Below, piece by piece: positions 11,535 to 21,879 of a DNA stretch of 64,000 nt (the stretch's first letter is position 1; the number at the start of each line of letters is the position of its first letter). The notes beneath the pieces are model-generated. The model made no database searches. It had not been told where the DNA came from and saw only the letters and a program-made list of their open reading frames with translations. This stretch comes from Plotosus lineatus (lineage: Eukaryota > Chordata > Actinopteri > Siluriformes > Plotosidae): NCBI GenBank assembly GCA_024760905.1, contig CM045733.1, forward strand, positions 29,982,501-30,046,500, in the 5' to 3' direction. Made by a program: the position numbers and the translations under genes.

Positions 11535-11990
11535 TGTCTGTCTTGCTGTTGCTTCCACACATTAGTGTTTTGGACAGACTGAAAGATCAATATTTTATTG
11601 CCTGATTTCACTATAATTCAATTTGATCTCTTGTAAACTCCAATCCAGTTTCGATCAAAAATTTGATCAGCTACATCATGTTTGAATCTGCGCAGTTCCT
11701 CAAAAGTTGAATGTCTTCCTTGTTTGTTCCTGTAGTGGGTCTACATCTCAGTTCAAGACTCATCTCACAAAAAATTGTTTTTTTCAACAACAGACATTGT
11801 TGTTCCTGTTAAAGCTGCTGGAAGATGGACAATATGGCCAATCTTCATCTCTCAATAAGGTGTGTAAACATTGATGTGAAGAGTGATCAATGTCGTAGTG
11901 GGAAGATGTCTGGCGCAAAAACACTTGAGGAAGGAAATGGTGACAAAAACAATGTACGCAGATCTTCTCAATAAAGGGAAAAAAATTTGA
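11535..11990 (-). pseudogene. Decayed third copy of the C-type lectin gene
   Basis: On the minus strand the sequence aligns with the 5' half of the two intact lectin genes. It has the TCTTCATCTCTC start-codon surroundings (11845-11860), an AACAACAGACATTGTT-like signal-peptide and N-terminal region, AGTTCCTCAAAAGTTGAATG (11695-11715) matching the EELTKF region, and CAATCCAGTTTCGA (11640) matching the WTGL region. ACACATTAGTG near 11558 matches the NVWTG region of domain 2, so the middle is deleted. The start codon is lost and there is no open frame. Upstream, the CAATAAAG and leader matches continue to about 11975, but the octamer is gone. Confidence 0.75.
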
Positions 11991-11997
11991 TTTTCAA

Positions 11998-12350
11998 ATA
12001 CACAGGACACAAAGTCAAAGTTATTTTTACTGTCAAACTATGCTCTCAAGGAGAGCACTCCTTCAAAGTGGGACAAAGACTTACAATAACCTTCCAGCAA
12101 CAACGTTCAAGACCTTCAGAGCATAGGCAGGTAAGTGTTTTACAAGCTTTATTAACAATGTAATTATTTGTTGATATCACTTATTGTTAATTTTATTATG
12201 ATTGTGTTTTTGTTTGTTTGTTAGTATATTTGTAAGTTTTATCTGGTCCTGTAGTCTTTGCATAATTATTGCATATATTGTGTAAAATGTAGCTCTCGGA
12301 TGACTCAGTGGTAGATTAGTGTTTGTACACTAAACTGATCACTCTCTATA
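11998..12350. other. Lectin-duplicon upstream relic and AT-rich spacer
   Basis: GGACACAAAGTCAAAGTT with TTTTTACT (12003-12028) matches the flank found 0.4 kb upstream of the intact lectin genes (6638 and 61845). The rest to 12350 shows no gene. Confidence 0.5.
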
Positions 12351-12354
12351 AATA

Positions 12355-12479
12355 AAGATTATTCATTCATTCATTCATTTGTCAAATTCCTACTGGGGTC
12401 ACAGGGACTCTTTGAGCTTTGACAACTCTGAGCAAAAGCAGGGTACACTATGGATCACTTGATAGTCTATCAAAAGGCC

Positions 12480-12549
<70 letters not shown>

Positions 12550-12633
12550 AATCTCATCACACTCACACCGGGATGAGTGTGCATGACATTGGACTGTGGG
12601 AGAAAATCAGAGTATCTGCAGGAAAACCAAGCA

Positions 12634-12640
<7 letters not shown>
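12355..12640 (-). mobile_element. L2-type SINE tail with embedded CA tract
   Basis: ATTCATTCATTCATTTGTCA is followed by GTCACAGGGACTC and GCAGGGTACACTATGGATCA. It is a degenerate minus-strand SINE tail that grew a CA microsatellite. Confidence 0.55.
12481..12542. repeat. (CA)n microsatellite
   Basis: About 31 uninterrupted CA units. Confidence 0.95.

Positions 12641-12690
<50 letters not shown>
12638..12690. repeat. (AAT)n microsatellite
   Basis: About 17 AAT units, joined directly to a lectin-duplicon relic. Confidence 0.95.
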
Positions 12691-13175
12691 TTTAACATAA
12701 CTACCCTGTATGTAATCTCTCATATTTCATTTCCCATGTGGAAAACTATGTAATTTCTTTCCAAGCTCTAACAGCAATTTTGTACTGCATATTATTATGT
12801 ACTATTTTCATAACAAGTTATTATATGGATGAGGATTAAAAGAAAGTAAATCCTGAAACTGCAAAAAGTGTTTGCAGTTTGTTCCTAATCATTGAGTCAC
12901 TTTTCAGCCTATTAGGAAATCCTTGTGTTTTGTATAGAAATTTGCTTGCACGAGAGCCGAAGAGAAATCGGTCATCTTAACCTTGCACAAACACTAAACA
13001 CGTTGAATCACACCTTAGTCGAATGCAGCATTTATTTACCAGAATGAAGTACCTACGTAATTTTCCTAAAATCGAGCACCACACAATGTGTGATTTCTGC
13101 AGGACCTCGGGTATTCGGCACACATTCTATTATTTCCAGCAGTTTCAACTATTATAATATAGCTCAGGTGTAATA
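12691..13175. repeat. Relic of lectin-duplicon upstream flank
   Basis: Patches such as AACATAACTACCCTGTATGT, TTTTGTATAGAAATTTGCTT and CACACCTTAGTCGAATGCAG match, in the same order, the stretches at 6660-7040 and 17220-17530. It is too divergent to be a recent copy, so it marks an older duplication of the lectin unit. Confidence 0.6.
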
Positions 13176-13640
13176 AGAGATGTTTTCATTGAGCTCTCGT
13201 GAGATTTTGCAGAAATGTGGCCGAAGGTGAACTGGTTTTTGTATCCAACTGAACGAGGAAGTAGTGGATTGTAATGACACATTCTTCAGGTTTTCTGTGT
13301 ACAGATGTTTGAAAATTATTACAGGATGAAAAAGGAATTGGCCAAATCTTAATACTAACATAATTTATACATTTTAAAACAACAGTGATCTTGAGAAGCA
13401 ACATGGAGGCCACTTGGCGAGACCCTCCACAACAGCAAAAACCTCCAGAAATAGCAGAGGAAGCCCTGTATAGCCCGGCCCAAAATATAAAAGTTGTATT
13501 GACTTCAACACGTTGCGCCCACAAACTGAAGCATTATTTATCAAAAATTACTGAGATTTTTGAGTGAACATGGAGAAGTCTGCAAAGGCACTTCTCTCTG
13601 GCAAGTGAATGCTGTGAGCAACGAGGTTAAATAAATCTAT
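13176..13640. other. Unassigned sequence with overlapping short open frames
   Basis: Opposite-strand frames at 13186-13524 and 13385-13567 overlap but match nothing I recognise and have no clear splice or start context. No gene is called. Confidence 0.35.
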
Positions 13641-13865
13641 TTAACTTTAAGGAATTTGTTTGCCAAATGCACTGCATACCAGCACAAAGACATGTATTAG
13701 GGCAAAAGTTGAATTTCAGAAAGTGACGTCCCTACTTTGTTTTGATGTTCTATCATCCCGTGACCCTGCCCTTTTGCAGCGCTAAACAAAAGATTGGTCG
13801 ATTCACTCTGAATTGTATCTTGTAAGTTTGATAAGTCATTGCTGAGTCTGTTTTAGATCAGTGGA
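13641..13865. repeat. Relic of lectin-duplicon flank
   Basis: GGAATTTGTTTGCCAAATGC and ACCAGCACAAAG (13650-13690) match the stretch at 6605-6640. AGTTTGATAAGTCATTGCTG (13825-13845) matches the end of the unit at 7150-7185. Confidence 0.55.
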
Positions 13866-14264
13866 CGGTGTAGATCCATTATATCTTCATGACCTAAAAA
13901 GCCATTTAGAAAATGAAGTCTCGAAACCAAACCTGCCATTACAAAATACACAACTGAGCCACCAATGTTTTTTTTATTCACTTTTTTAATTTCTTTTGTT
14001 TTATAAAGTGAGAAACGATAGCTCCACAGTTCAGATTTGTATGGTATAAATATCACACAGTGTTTCTTGTGAATACTTCTACTGAAAGTCCCAAGGTCCA
14101 GCAATCCACAAAGATTCCTGAGGATTGCAAGAACTTTCAAAAGGTCTTTATTAAACAACTAGCAGTCTTCCTCTATCTTCATCCTTAAAAATGGCACAAT
14201 TCCACACAAAGAAACAATATTCCTCTTGTCTCAAAGTGAGCGACAAAGCATAGACAGAGATGAG
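13866..14264. other. No gene recognised
   Basis: A 101-codon minus-strand frame (13853-14158) has no recognisable domain and runs through relic sequence. I regard it as chance. Confidence 0.35.
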
Positions 14265-15095
14265 ATTTCCTTTCGGCTTTTCCCCTTTTTCAGGGGTCGC
14301 CACAGCGAATGATTCACATGTTTGATTTGGCATAGGTTTTTACGTCAGATGCCCTTCCTGACACAACCCCTTAGCAAGGGACAGAAACATGCTGATGGCA
14401 TTGCAGCTGCTCTTTACGAAAGTCAGCAATGGTTCTTTTACATGAACCTCTCACCATAGACAGTGAGAGACATGGCCGGCCTTTGATAACCCAGTTGGCT
14501 GCACACGGGGGGCAGTGACATTCTTGTGGAGCGTTGAACTCGAACCCCCAACCTTAGGATCAACGATCCAGTGCCCTATACCCGTGGTCCAAAATCCCTG
14601 GGCCACGGATCAATTGGTACCGGGCTGCACAAGAAATAATTATTTATTCTGTTTTATTTATTATCTGAGTCTGAACGATCTTTCATTTTTGAAAAAACTT
14701 TTATTTTGAAAATGACCGGATTCTCTCGGTTACATGTCGGTCATTTGAGTGCTAAAATGTAACCCACAAGGGGACAGCACATCAACAGAGGCGAGTTGGA
14801 CATGTTTCAAACAATAGCGGGGATTTCGGGTGAGACTGAGACTGAGCCTGAGCCTTCATTCTCCCAGCTGGTGCACCATCACCTGTGTTTTTTTGTTTGT
14901 TTGGTTTTTTTTTGAAGAAGAAGAGTTTGAGCTCGATTAAAAATGAAACGCTTATTGCTGATTAGGGAGGCTACAAGCTATAAACAAGCTACCCCTCCAC
15001 TCCACCCTCAGGCCACGAGCGTTGACCAGTCCGCTCTGATAAAAAGGTTGGGGACCACTGCCCTATACTACCAGACCACCACTGTCCCACCAACA
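14265..15095 (-). mobile_element. tRNA-type SINE with RTE-LINE-derived tail, split by a hAT insertion
   Basis: From the 3' side on the minus strand: tail GGCGACCCCTGAAAAAGGGG (14278-14297), GTCAGGAAGGGCATCTGACG block, body with AAAGAACCATTGCTGACTTT and AAAGGCCGGCCATGTCTCTC, then the tRNA-like head with B-box GGTTCGAGTTC (about 14530) and A-box-like GGTCTGGTAGTATAGGG. The head is interrupted after CCCTATAC by the hAT element at 14582-15060 and resumes at 15061. Confidence 0.85.
14582..15060. mobile_element. Non-autonomous hAT-type DNA transposon, 479 bp
   Basis: It is flanked by an 8-bp target-site duplication, CCCTATAC, at 14574-14581 and 15061-15068. The ends are CCGTGGTCC on the left and GGACCACTG on the right, imperfect inverted repeats of the hAT type (CAGTGGTCC). 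It lies inside the head of a SINE, so it is younger than that SINE. It encodes no transposase. Confidence 0.88.
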
Positions 15096-15519
15096 AAGCA
15101 TAGACAATTGTATAGAAAAGGCTCTTCCACAGGGAAGGATCCATCCCCCATTTCAGCAGGCTTCTTTTTTGTGGTTAAGAAGGGAAAGTAAAGGGATTGT
15201 ATATCCACGAGCACAAATTCAAGAAAATACAATTAATTTCAGTTGTATTTGGACAGTGGGTTTTTTTATTTGACTTTTACAGAGTAAAACAGATTTGGTA
15301 ATTACCTGATACTTCTGATTTTTTTTTTAATAATTTTCCATTTTGGATTTCTCATTTTTATTATACATTTCTTTATAAACCCAATACATCCCGAATGAGT
15401 AAACTTGTGGCTACTGTGGCAAGGAAAAACTCACTGAGATCACACAAGAAAGAACCTTGTGAAGACCAATAGTCAAAAGAGAAACCTATTTTCATTTTGG
15501 TGAAAAAAGATAAAAGTAC
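15096..15519. other. AT-rich sequence, no gene recognised
   Basis: I found no coding signal or repeat beyond short A/T runs. Confidence 0.4.
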
Positions 15520-15875
15520 ATCCATGCAGCCGGAACTTCACTGTAGTATTTTGGGGACCAGAAGATTGTTGGTTTGATTCCTGAACCAGCAGGAAAAATA
15601 TGTGGCAGTGGGAAAGTAAGCAGCGCCCCCACATAATATTCCACCACATAATATAATATTCCACCGCATAAATGGCTGGAGTGCCTTTGAACGAAACCTA
15701 ATCCCCAGCAGCTCTCCATGTGGCCCAAATGTGTGCAACAGCCTAATGATTCAAAGTGTATGTGTGTGCACGCTCACTGTTTGTGTGTGTGCTCATTTTG
15801 GATGGGTTAAATGCAGAGTAAATTATTTTCCTTATGAGATTAATACATTAATAATATTAAAAAATTAAACTAATA
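15520..15875 (+). mobile_element. tRNA-derived SINE, third family
   Basis: A B-box-like GGTTTGATTCC occurs at about 15572, followed by a body with CCTAATCCCCAGCAGCTCTC and the 3' end GGGTTAAATGCAGAGTAAAT, TTATGAGATTAATAC. This end is typical of a fish SINE family; I do not recall its formal name. Confidence 0.6.
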
Positions 15876-15929
15876 ATAATAGTTTAGTTTACCCATATCT
15901 CCTGCCTTTCATTACTGATGCCCTGAAAA

Positions 15930-16070
15930 AAATTCATTTATTCATTTTCTAAGCCACTTAATCCTAATTAGGGTCATGTGGAGGCTGGCACCCATCTGAG
16001 CTGACGCTGAGCAAGGGTGCTGTATATCCTGGACACCTCGCCAGGAGAGTCGGGGAGACACTGCTGCATA
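15930..16070 (-). mobile_element. SINE L2-type tail fragment
   Basis: TTCATTTATTCATTTTCTAA, TTAATCCTAATTAGGGTCAT and a TGTATATCCTGGACACCTCG block form a minus-strand tail without a head. Confidence 0.65.
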
Positions 16071-16074
16071 AGTT

Positions 16075-16325
16075 AGACCAGGGGTCACAATCCTTTGCAT
16101 TGCAAAGAGTCATTTGGCTCATTTCCCACCCAAATTAAAACCCATTGTAAGCCACAAAACTTATTTGACCTCTGAATTGACATTACATGCTGTATATAGT
16201 TTCCCTAAACTTATGCTTTTTATATGAGAACTATAGTGAGTTATTTTTTTAAATTAATAAATGATCAACAGAAAATGACTGACTTTGATTTTCAACAACT
16301 GAAAACACCAGCTTCCTTTGACCTT
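16075..16325. mobile_element. hAT-like terminal fragment
   Basis: GACCAGGGGTCACAATCCTT resembles the outer end of a hAT-type element, and the following GAGTCATTTGGCTC sequence is consistent. No second end or target duplication is visible. Confidence 0.4.
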
Positions 16326-16670
16326 TCATTCATTTTCTGTAACTGCTGAATCCTAATTAGGGTTGCAGGAAAGCTGGTGCCCATCCCAGCCGACTCCAGG
16401 CGAAGTCAAGATACACCCTGGAAAGCTTGCCAGGCCATCGCAGGACAGAAACACCCTAACGATGAAGCAGCCGACTCTTGTTGAAAATCAAGAATGGTTC
16501 TATTACAAGCCTCACATCATAGACAGTGACAGACATGGCCAGCCCTTGATAACCCAGTTATCTGCATTGGTAGGGACTGTGACAACCTTGTGGAGAGTGG
16601 GACTTGAACCCCCAACCTTAGGATCAGTGATCCAGCACCTTTTACCACCAGGCCACCACTGTCCCAGTTT
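16326..16670 (-). mobile_element. Complete tRNA-type SINE with L2-type tail
   Basis: Read on the minus strand, the head has GTGGTGGCCTGGTGGTAAAAG (A-box region, 16640-16660), B-box GGTTCAAGTCCC near 16600 and CCACAAGGTTGTCACAGTCC. The body has AACCATTCTTGATTTTCAAC and the tail TTAGGATTCAGCAGTTACAG. It shares its head and body with the RTE-tailed SINE next door (16749-17088) but has a different tail. Confidence 0.8.
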
Positions 16671-16748
16671 TTTTTTATCATTCAATCCTAATTTAATCAT
16701 GCTTTTTCATTTATTTTTGTTTGTTTGTTATTTCTTTTATCCACAACT

Positions 16749-17088
16749 GTCTGTCTTCCTTTCGGCTTTTTCCCTTTTTCTCGGGAGTCGCCACATCTGA
16801 ATCACATTAGATTTGGCAGAGGTTTTTACGTCGGATGCCCTTCCTGACACAACCCCTTAGCAAGGGACAGAAACATGCTGACAGCATTGCAGCTGCTCTT
16901 TACGAAAGTCAGCAATGGTTCTTTTACATGAACCTTTCACCATAGACAGTGAGAGACTTGGCCGGCCTTTGATAACCCAGTTGGCTGCACACGGGGGGCA
17001 GTGACATTCTTGTGGAGAGTTGAACTCGAACCCCCAACCTTAGGATCAGCGATCCAGTGCCCTATACCACTAGACCACCACTGCTCCT
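16749..17088 (-). mobile_element. Complete tRNA-type SINE with RTE-LINE-derived tail, 19-bp target duplication
   Basis: A perfect 19-bp duplication, ATTTCTTTTATCCACAACT, flanks it at 16730-16748 and 17089-17107. On the minus strand the head (GGTGGTCTAGTGGTATAGGG, B-box GGTTCGAGTTC) is at 17088-17020 and the body contains GCCGGCCAAGTCTCTCACTG. The tail runs GTCAGGAAGGGCATCCGACG, then GGCGACTCCCGAGAAAAAGG, ending CCGAAAGGAAG. The intact duplication suggests a fairly recent insertion. Confidence 0.92.
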
Positions 17089-17109
17089 ATTTCTTTTATC
17101 CACAACTAG

Positions 17110-17800
17110 ATCACTATAATTTAAGGTGAAGATGATTACAACCTTTATTTCACTGACATTTCACCCTTGTTGAGCAAGATATTTTATTCCCAAGTTGTAC
17201 ATGAATACCACTTTAATATAGCATAATATTTTCATGAAAACTGAATAATAAAAACTGACACATTATAGCTCACCAGTAATAAATGTCAAAATGAATGGAA
17301 CGAATAAAAAGAAAAATTAATGCTGAAACTAAAAAATGTTTTTGCAGTTTTCTGAATCATAGTCACCTTTAAGGCTCCTAGAAAGTCCTGTTTTGTATAG
17401 GAATTTGCTTGCACAAAAGCTTAAAAAATTAGATCGCTTTAACCTGGCATGAACTCTAAACACCTTAGATGACGCGTGAAACACACCTTAGATGATTGCA
17501 GTGTGCACTCACCAGAGTGAAATACCTGCAAAGGTAGAAATCCCTATGTGGGGCTCCACATGTGCACAAATTCTCCATAACTTAGAGTGTTTGGGACCTT
17601 CTTAGCTATTTCCGGCAATATCCACAATTTGAATATAGCATTGGGTACATTAAGTGCCATTTTGACATAGAACTAGTTTGGGTTTTTGAAGATTTGTGAC
17701 TTAGAAGTACAGCATTACAATAACACCCTTTGGCTTCCTGTGTACAAATGTGTACCTGGCATTAAAGAAGACATTTTATGATTAAAAAAAAAAAAGTAAT
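17110..17800. repeat. Relic of lectin-duplicon upstream flank
   Basis: TTTTGCAGTTTTCTGAATCA, TTTTGTATAGGAATTTGCTT and ACACCTTAGATGATTGCAG (17340-17505) match 6905-7000 and 12880-13040. No open lectin sequence accompanies it. Confidence 0.6.
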
Positions 17801-17814
17801 TAGCTAATATGCTA

Positions 17815-18905
17815 TACGAAGCTAGTTTTGGCAGGTTTGGTATCCAGGACAGGAATGCAGAAGGTCAGATGTTGGTAGATTTTGCAAAAAGGATGGAAAC
17901 GGTTGTGGTAAATACTTCCTTCCAGAAGAGACAGTAGCATAAGGTGACTTATAAAAGCGGAGGTAGGAGTACACAAGTACATCTTGTGCAGGCGATGTAA
18001 TATGAAGGAAGTCAGTGACTGCAAAGTAGTCGTGGGAGATAGTGTTGCCAAACTGCATAGGTTGGTGGTGTGCAGGATGATGCTGATGTTGAGGAAGGTG
18101 AAAAAGGCAAAGGCAGAGCAGAAGACAAAGTGGTGGAAGCTGAAAAAGGAAGAGTGTCGTGATATCTTCAAGGAGGAGTTGAAACAGGCTTTGGGTAGTC
18201 AGGAAGTGCTTCCAGATGACTGGACAACTACAGCTAATGTGATCAGGGAGACAGGTAGGAGAATACTTGGTGTGTCATCTGGAAGGAGAGTAGATAAGGA
18301 GACTTGGTGGTGGAATCAGGAAGCGCAGGAGTTTGTACAAAGGAAGAGGTTAGCTAAGAAGAAATAGAGGACCCAAGAGGAATGGTGAGGTTACAGGGAA
18401 CTCCACTGCTCTGGATTGTTGAGTGTGGAAAAGAGGTGAAGAAGCTTGTGCAGGCAGTTTGGAATGGTTAGAGAAAAGTGTCCGTTGTGATGTGTGATAG
18501 GAGGGTATTGGCAAAAATGAAAGGAAAAATGTACAAGACATTCTGTCTTTTCCCCAGGGGGCAGAGCTGGAAGTATCAGGGATGAAAATGTTGAGGTTCT
18601 CTTTGGGAGTAACGAGGATGGATGTGATCAGGAATGAGCACATCAGAGGGACAGCACATGTAAGCCGTTTTGGAGACAAAGTCAGAGAGGCTAGATTGAG
18701 ATGGTTTGGACATGTACAGAGGAGGGATAGTGAGTATATTGGTAGTAGAATGCTGAGGTTGGAACTACCAGGCAGAAGGCCCAGAGGAAGACCAAAGAGA
18801 TGATTCATGGATGTGGTGAAGGAGGACATAAAGGCAGTTGGTGTAAGAGAAGAAGATGCAAAGGATAGGGTGAGATGGAGGCAGATGATTTGCTGTGGCG
18901 AAGTT
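17815..18905 (+). mobile_element. RTE-clade LINE fragment (copy 2), heavily deleted
   Basis: Endonuclease sequence (FGRFGIQDRNAEGQMLVDFA-like) runs from 17825. The EN-RT linker is open at 17984-18367 (KAKAEQKTKWWKLKKEE). A deletion removes the whole RT catalytic core, and the sequence resumes at 18582 with KMLRFSLGVTRMDVIRNEHI and ends in RWFGHVQRRDSEYIGSRML at 18700-18770 and the 3' UTR. It is non-functional. Confidence 0.88.
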
Positions 18906-18919
18906 TTCTTTGCAAGGAT

Positions 18920-19105
18920 AGTGCAGTAGTTTGCCATTGCCTTCTGCATGATGCGAACCTATGGGCAATTTAAAACAGCCAATTAGCTTAGTCTGCATGT
19001 TTTTGGACCATGGGAGGAAACTGAAGTACCCAGAGGAAACCCACACGAGCATGGGGAGAACATGCAAACTCCACACAGAAACACCCTGGCCTGGAGTCTC
19101 ACTAG
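18920..19105 (-). mobile_element. SINE fragment (V-SINE-like body)
   Basis: The minus strand contains TGTGGAGTTTGCATGTTCTC and GGGTTTCCTCTGGGTACTTC, the conserved body of the SINE family at 7545 and 46633, without head or tail. Confidence 0.65.
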
Positions 19106-19109
19106 TTTG

Positions 19110-19830
19110 TGATCAATACTACATGACTAGCTCAGATCATCACTTATGTTGATCCATGGAAACCTGAAACAACTGACTCACTCTACTTCTGTCCCCTCAA
19201 TGTACACAGAGGTGTGCCCTCCACCCTGCAGGCTCCTGTAGTTCCTTATGAGTTTCTTGGTCTTGTTGACATTGAGCAACAGGTAATTGTCTCAGCACTA
19301 TGATGTCACCTCTGGTCTCTTTGGTTGGGGGTTTGAGTCCCACTCGCCACAAGGTTGTCACTGTGCCCCCCCCCCCCCCCCCCCCCAAGTGCAGCTACCT
19401 GGGTTATTAAAGGCCGGCCATGTCTCTCATTGTCTATGGTGAGAGACATGTAAAAGAACGAGTGCTGACTTTTGACAAGAGTAGGCTGCAAAGCCATCAG
19501 CATGTTTATACCCTGCGATGGCCTGGTGAGCTGTCCAGGGTGTACTCTGTCCTCACCTGGAATCAGCTGGGATGGGTGCCAGCCTCCCCGCGACCCTAAT
19601 TGGGATTAAGCAGTTACAGAAAATGAACTGATGCGCAGATCCCCGACCTTCATGACAAACCTGAATGGGATTAGTTTGTTGAAATCAGAGCTGAAGGCAA
19701 TAAATAGAATCCACACATAAGTGTTCTTGTGGTCCAACTAGGGAGGGCAGTATGCAGAGCCTGCACTGTTGTATCATCTGTGGATCTGTTTGCGTTGTAG
19801 TCAAATTGATAATGCAAGAGCTGAAATCAA
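19110..19830 (-). mobile_element. CR1/Rex1-type LINE remnant, split by a SINE
   Basis: The minus-strand translation of 19265-19140 gives VYIEGTEVE then VSCFRF, a conserved patch before the YLG box of CR1/Rex1-type LINEs. A second piece (19640-19830) with TTNRSTDDTTVQALHTAL looks like the continuing C-terminal part. The SINE at 19285-19635 separates them. Confidence 0.5.
19285..19635 (+). mobile_element. tRNA-type SINE with L2-type tail
   Basis: B-box GGTTTGAGTCCC is at 19330 and is followed by CACAAGGTTGTCACTGTG, a 20-base C run (19367-19386), AAAGGCCGGCCATGTCTCTC and the tail CGACCCTAATTGGGATTAAG, GCAGTTACAGAAAATGAACT. It sits inside the LINE remnant above. Confidence 0.8.
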
Positions 19831-20375
19831 AGTTGGAACAAGATGAAGATAATAGATTTTCTAGAAATTATATTGTCTGGGTTGTGGATTTTTGTTGTTG
19901 TTGTTTTTTATTATTTGCTTGTTTTTAGTTTGTTTGAAGTTTTTTTTTGGAAATTTGAATACAGACTCATATATGGAATAGGATCATTTTTGAGTCAATT
20001 TTATTTAAAATTTTTGTTAAAGAGATAAGGTAACCACTACAAATTGAAAAGTATTTGTGCATAAATTACACATAAAATACACTGCACTCTGCATTATTAC
20101 ACTCTTGGAATCAGCTGATCACTGAACATTCGAAATATGGCTGCCACCTGCATGTATATGGATAATCGTTAATATATGAGTATGCAGTCGCTTCTTCGTG
20201 TATATGTTCTGTGCTCCCACCACTCAGGGAACTATTATTATAACAAATATCAATGAGGTTTGACTCGTGAACTGACAAATGTCTGCATAGATCCTTCACT
20301 TTATAAAATGTGTGCTGAAGTACACCAAGTCATGGTTTGATATGTTCAGTGTTCATGCAAGGTTATGGTCACCAT
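19831..20375. other. AT-rich sequence, no gene recognised
   Basis: Short open frames occur on both strands (for example 19843-20028) but are low-complexity T-rich translations. No repeat is identified. Confidence 0.4.
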
Positions 20376-20440
20376 TTACCTTTAAGGAATTTGCTTGCCA
20401 AATTAACTGAATACCAACACAAAGGCATGCCTCCCGAGTG
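20376..20440. repeat. Relic of lectin-duplicon flank
   Basis: TTTAAGGAATTTGCTTGCCA and ACCAACACAAAGGCATG match 13645-13695 and, less well, 6605-6640. Confidence 0.5.
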
Positions 20441-21120
20441 ACCTGCGTCTGGCGGATTGGGCCAACAAATTGACTACAAAACCCGGTGACCCGCCAACAA
20501 AAACCTGCCTGTGAGGCTGTCTAAAAATGTCAGTTCTTATTCATTTCTTCTAGCTTTCTCACAACATGGACTACTATTAATCGAATAAAACACAGTTCCT
20601 GAAGGTCATGATCATCATCATGCAGCAGAGCTCTAAAGTAGTATGTTTGTGTCACTCAGTTAAATTTTTTAATGTGCCTGACACACAAAGTTAAATGCCA
20701 TCCAGAAAAGTTTTTTAAAACCTATACTTGGCAACAACACATTGCTGTGTAGCTTTTAATGGTGTATCTTTATAATCACGTTATCTTCTAAAGTTCACAG
20801 CATCTGTTGACAGAATAGCTTAATATTATTATTAATAGATTGATTAGTAACCGAAAAACAGAAAGAATATCAGATAAGTTAAGAGATGATGCCATAGAAG
20901 GATAATAAATAATAAATACATAATAATAATTAATAATAATGACATGGCTGAAATCTGTGAAGATGATCATGATCTCAAAAAAATGTTGCATTTCAAAATG
21001 TTTTTAAGTGTGAATGGTCACAGTCCTTGCATTCAGAGTGTGAAAGCTTATACAACGCACACTGCATGGTTAGTATTATGCCTGCTCCTGGCCAAATGGC
21101 AAGGCCTGGGCTAACGTTAA
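20441..21120. other. No gene recognised
   Basis: AT-rich sequence, including a TAATAAT-rich patch at 20825-20940. I see nothing supportable. Confidence 0.4.
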
Positions 21121-21124
21121 TGTT

Positions 21125-21340
21125 TACAGAATCTACTCAGAATCATCAGAATCAGAATACTTTGTTGATCCTGGAGGAAACTGTAAACCATGTGTAGTTG
21201 CTGCGCTGCATTTGCAAATCTCCAAGACAGTAAATATTCTGCAGCAATAAAAAGTACAAAAGGGCAGATACCGAGAAACAATAAAATAAGCACAAGAAAA
21301 TAAGTTAAATAAAGAAAAAAGAAGTTAAAACTACAGGAAG
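21125..21340 (-). mobile_element. LINE 3'-end fragment
   Basis: The string ATCAGAATACTTTGTTGATC with CTGGAGGAAACTG is the reverse of the common fish LINE 3' UTR that ends CAATAAAGTATT. An A-rich stretch follows. The clade is not determined. Confidence 0.45.
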
Positions 21341-21879
21341 GGCAGGAGCAAGTGAAAAGGCTGCACGTCAGTTAACACATGCACACTCAAATTTAATTAA
21401 ATAATAAATAATTCTAACTTGTAAGTTTTATGTGTTGTATTAATACTGTACATATCATTAAGTTACTATTGCTTTGAACTTTTCTGTTTTTAAGAGGTTT
21501 AGAAGGTATTATTCATAAAAAGCACAATTTTGTTAACTATATGGTTATAAAGTAGAGGTTGTCAGTGTCTGTGTACAGTGGAATCATTATAATACGATAT
21601 GATACTGAATATGAGTTTTTTGTGTATACCTCACATTGGTGTTTTGGACAGGTTTGACATTTAATATTGTGCTTTTTACCATAACATTTTTAAATAAACA
21701 GTTACACAAAAATATTTGTGTGTTGTTACCTATTTACGCATGATTTTTTTTTGTGTGCTTGCAGAGAGAGGCTGGTGACCAGATAAAGAAAGCTATGAGC
21801 ATTCAACTGTCTGTATGTAAATAGTTTAGTGCAATAAAAAAGTTCTAAAGTGCGGTACAATACGAAAAGTTCAGTAATC
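21341..21879. other. AT-rich sequence, possible lectin-unit trace
   Basis: CACATTGGTGTTTTGGACAG at 21634 resembles the pseudogene stretch at 11555-11575, suggesting one more lectin-unit trace. Nothing else is recognisable. Confidence 0.35.

Noticed and set aside
12481..12690. Regular short repeats that might suggest an array
   Set aside because: They are simple CA and AAT microsatellites without spacers; nothing in the window resembles a CRISPR array.
13186..13567. Overlapping frames of 112 and 60 codons on opposite strands
   Set aside because: They lie between lectin-duplicon relics, show no recognisable motif, and neither has a conserved partner in the other duplicon copies.
19367..19386. 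C-run as a G-quadruplex or regulatory element
   Set aside because: It is a homopolymer expansion inside a SINE at a position where other copies also carry short C runs (27227, 14505).
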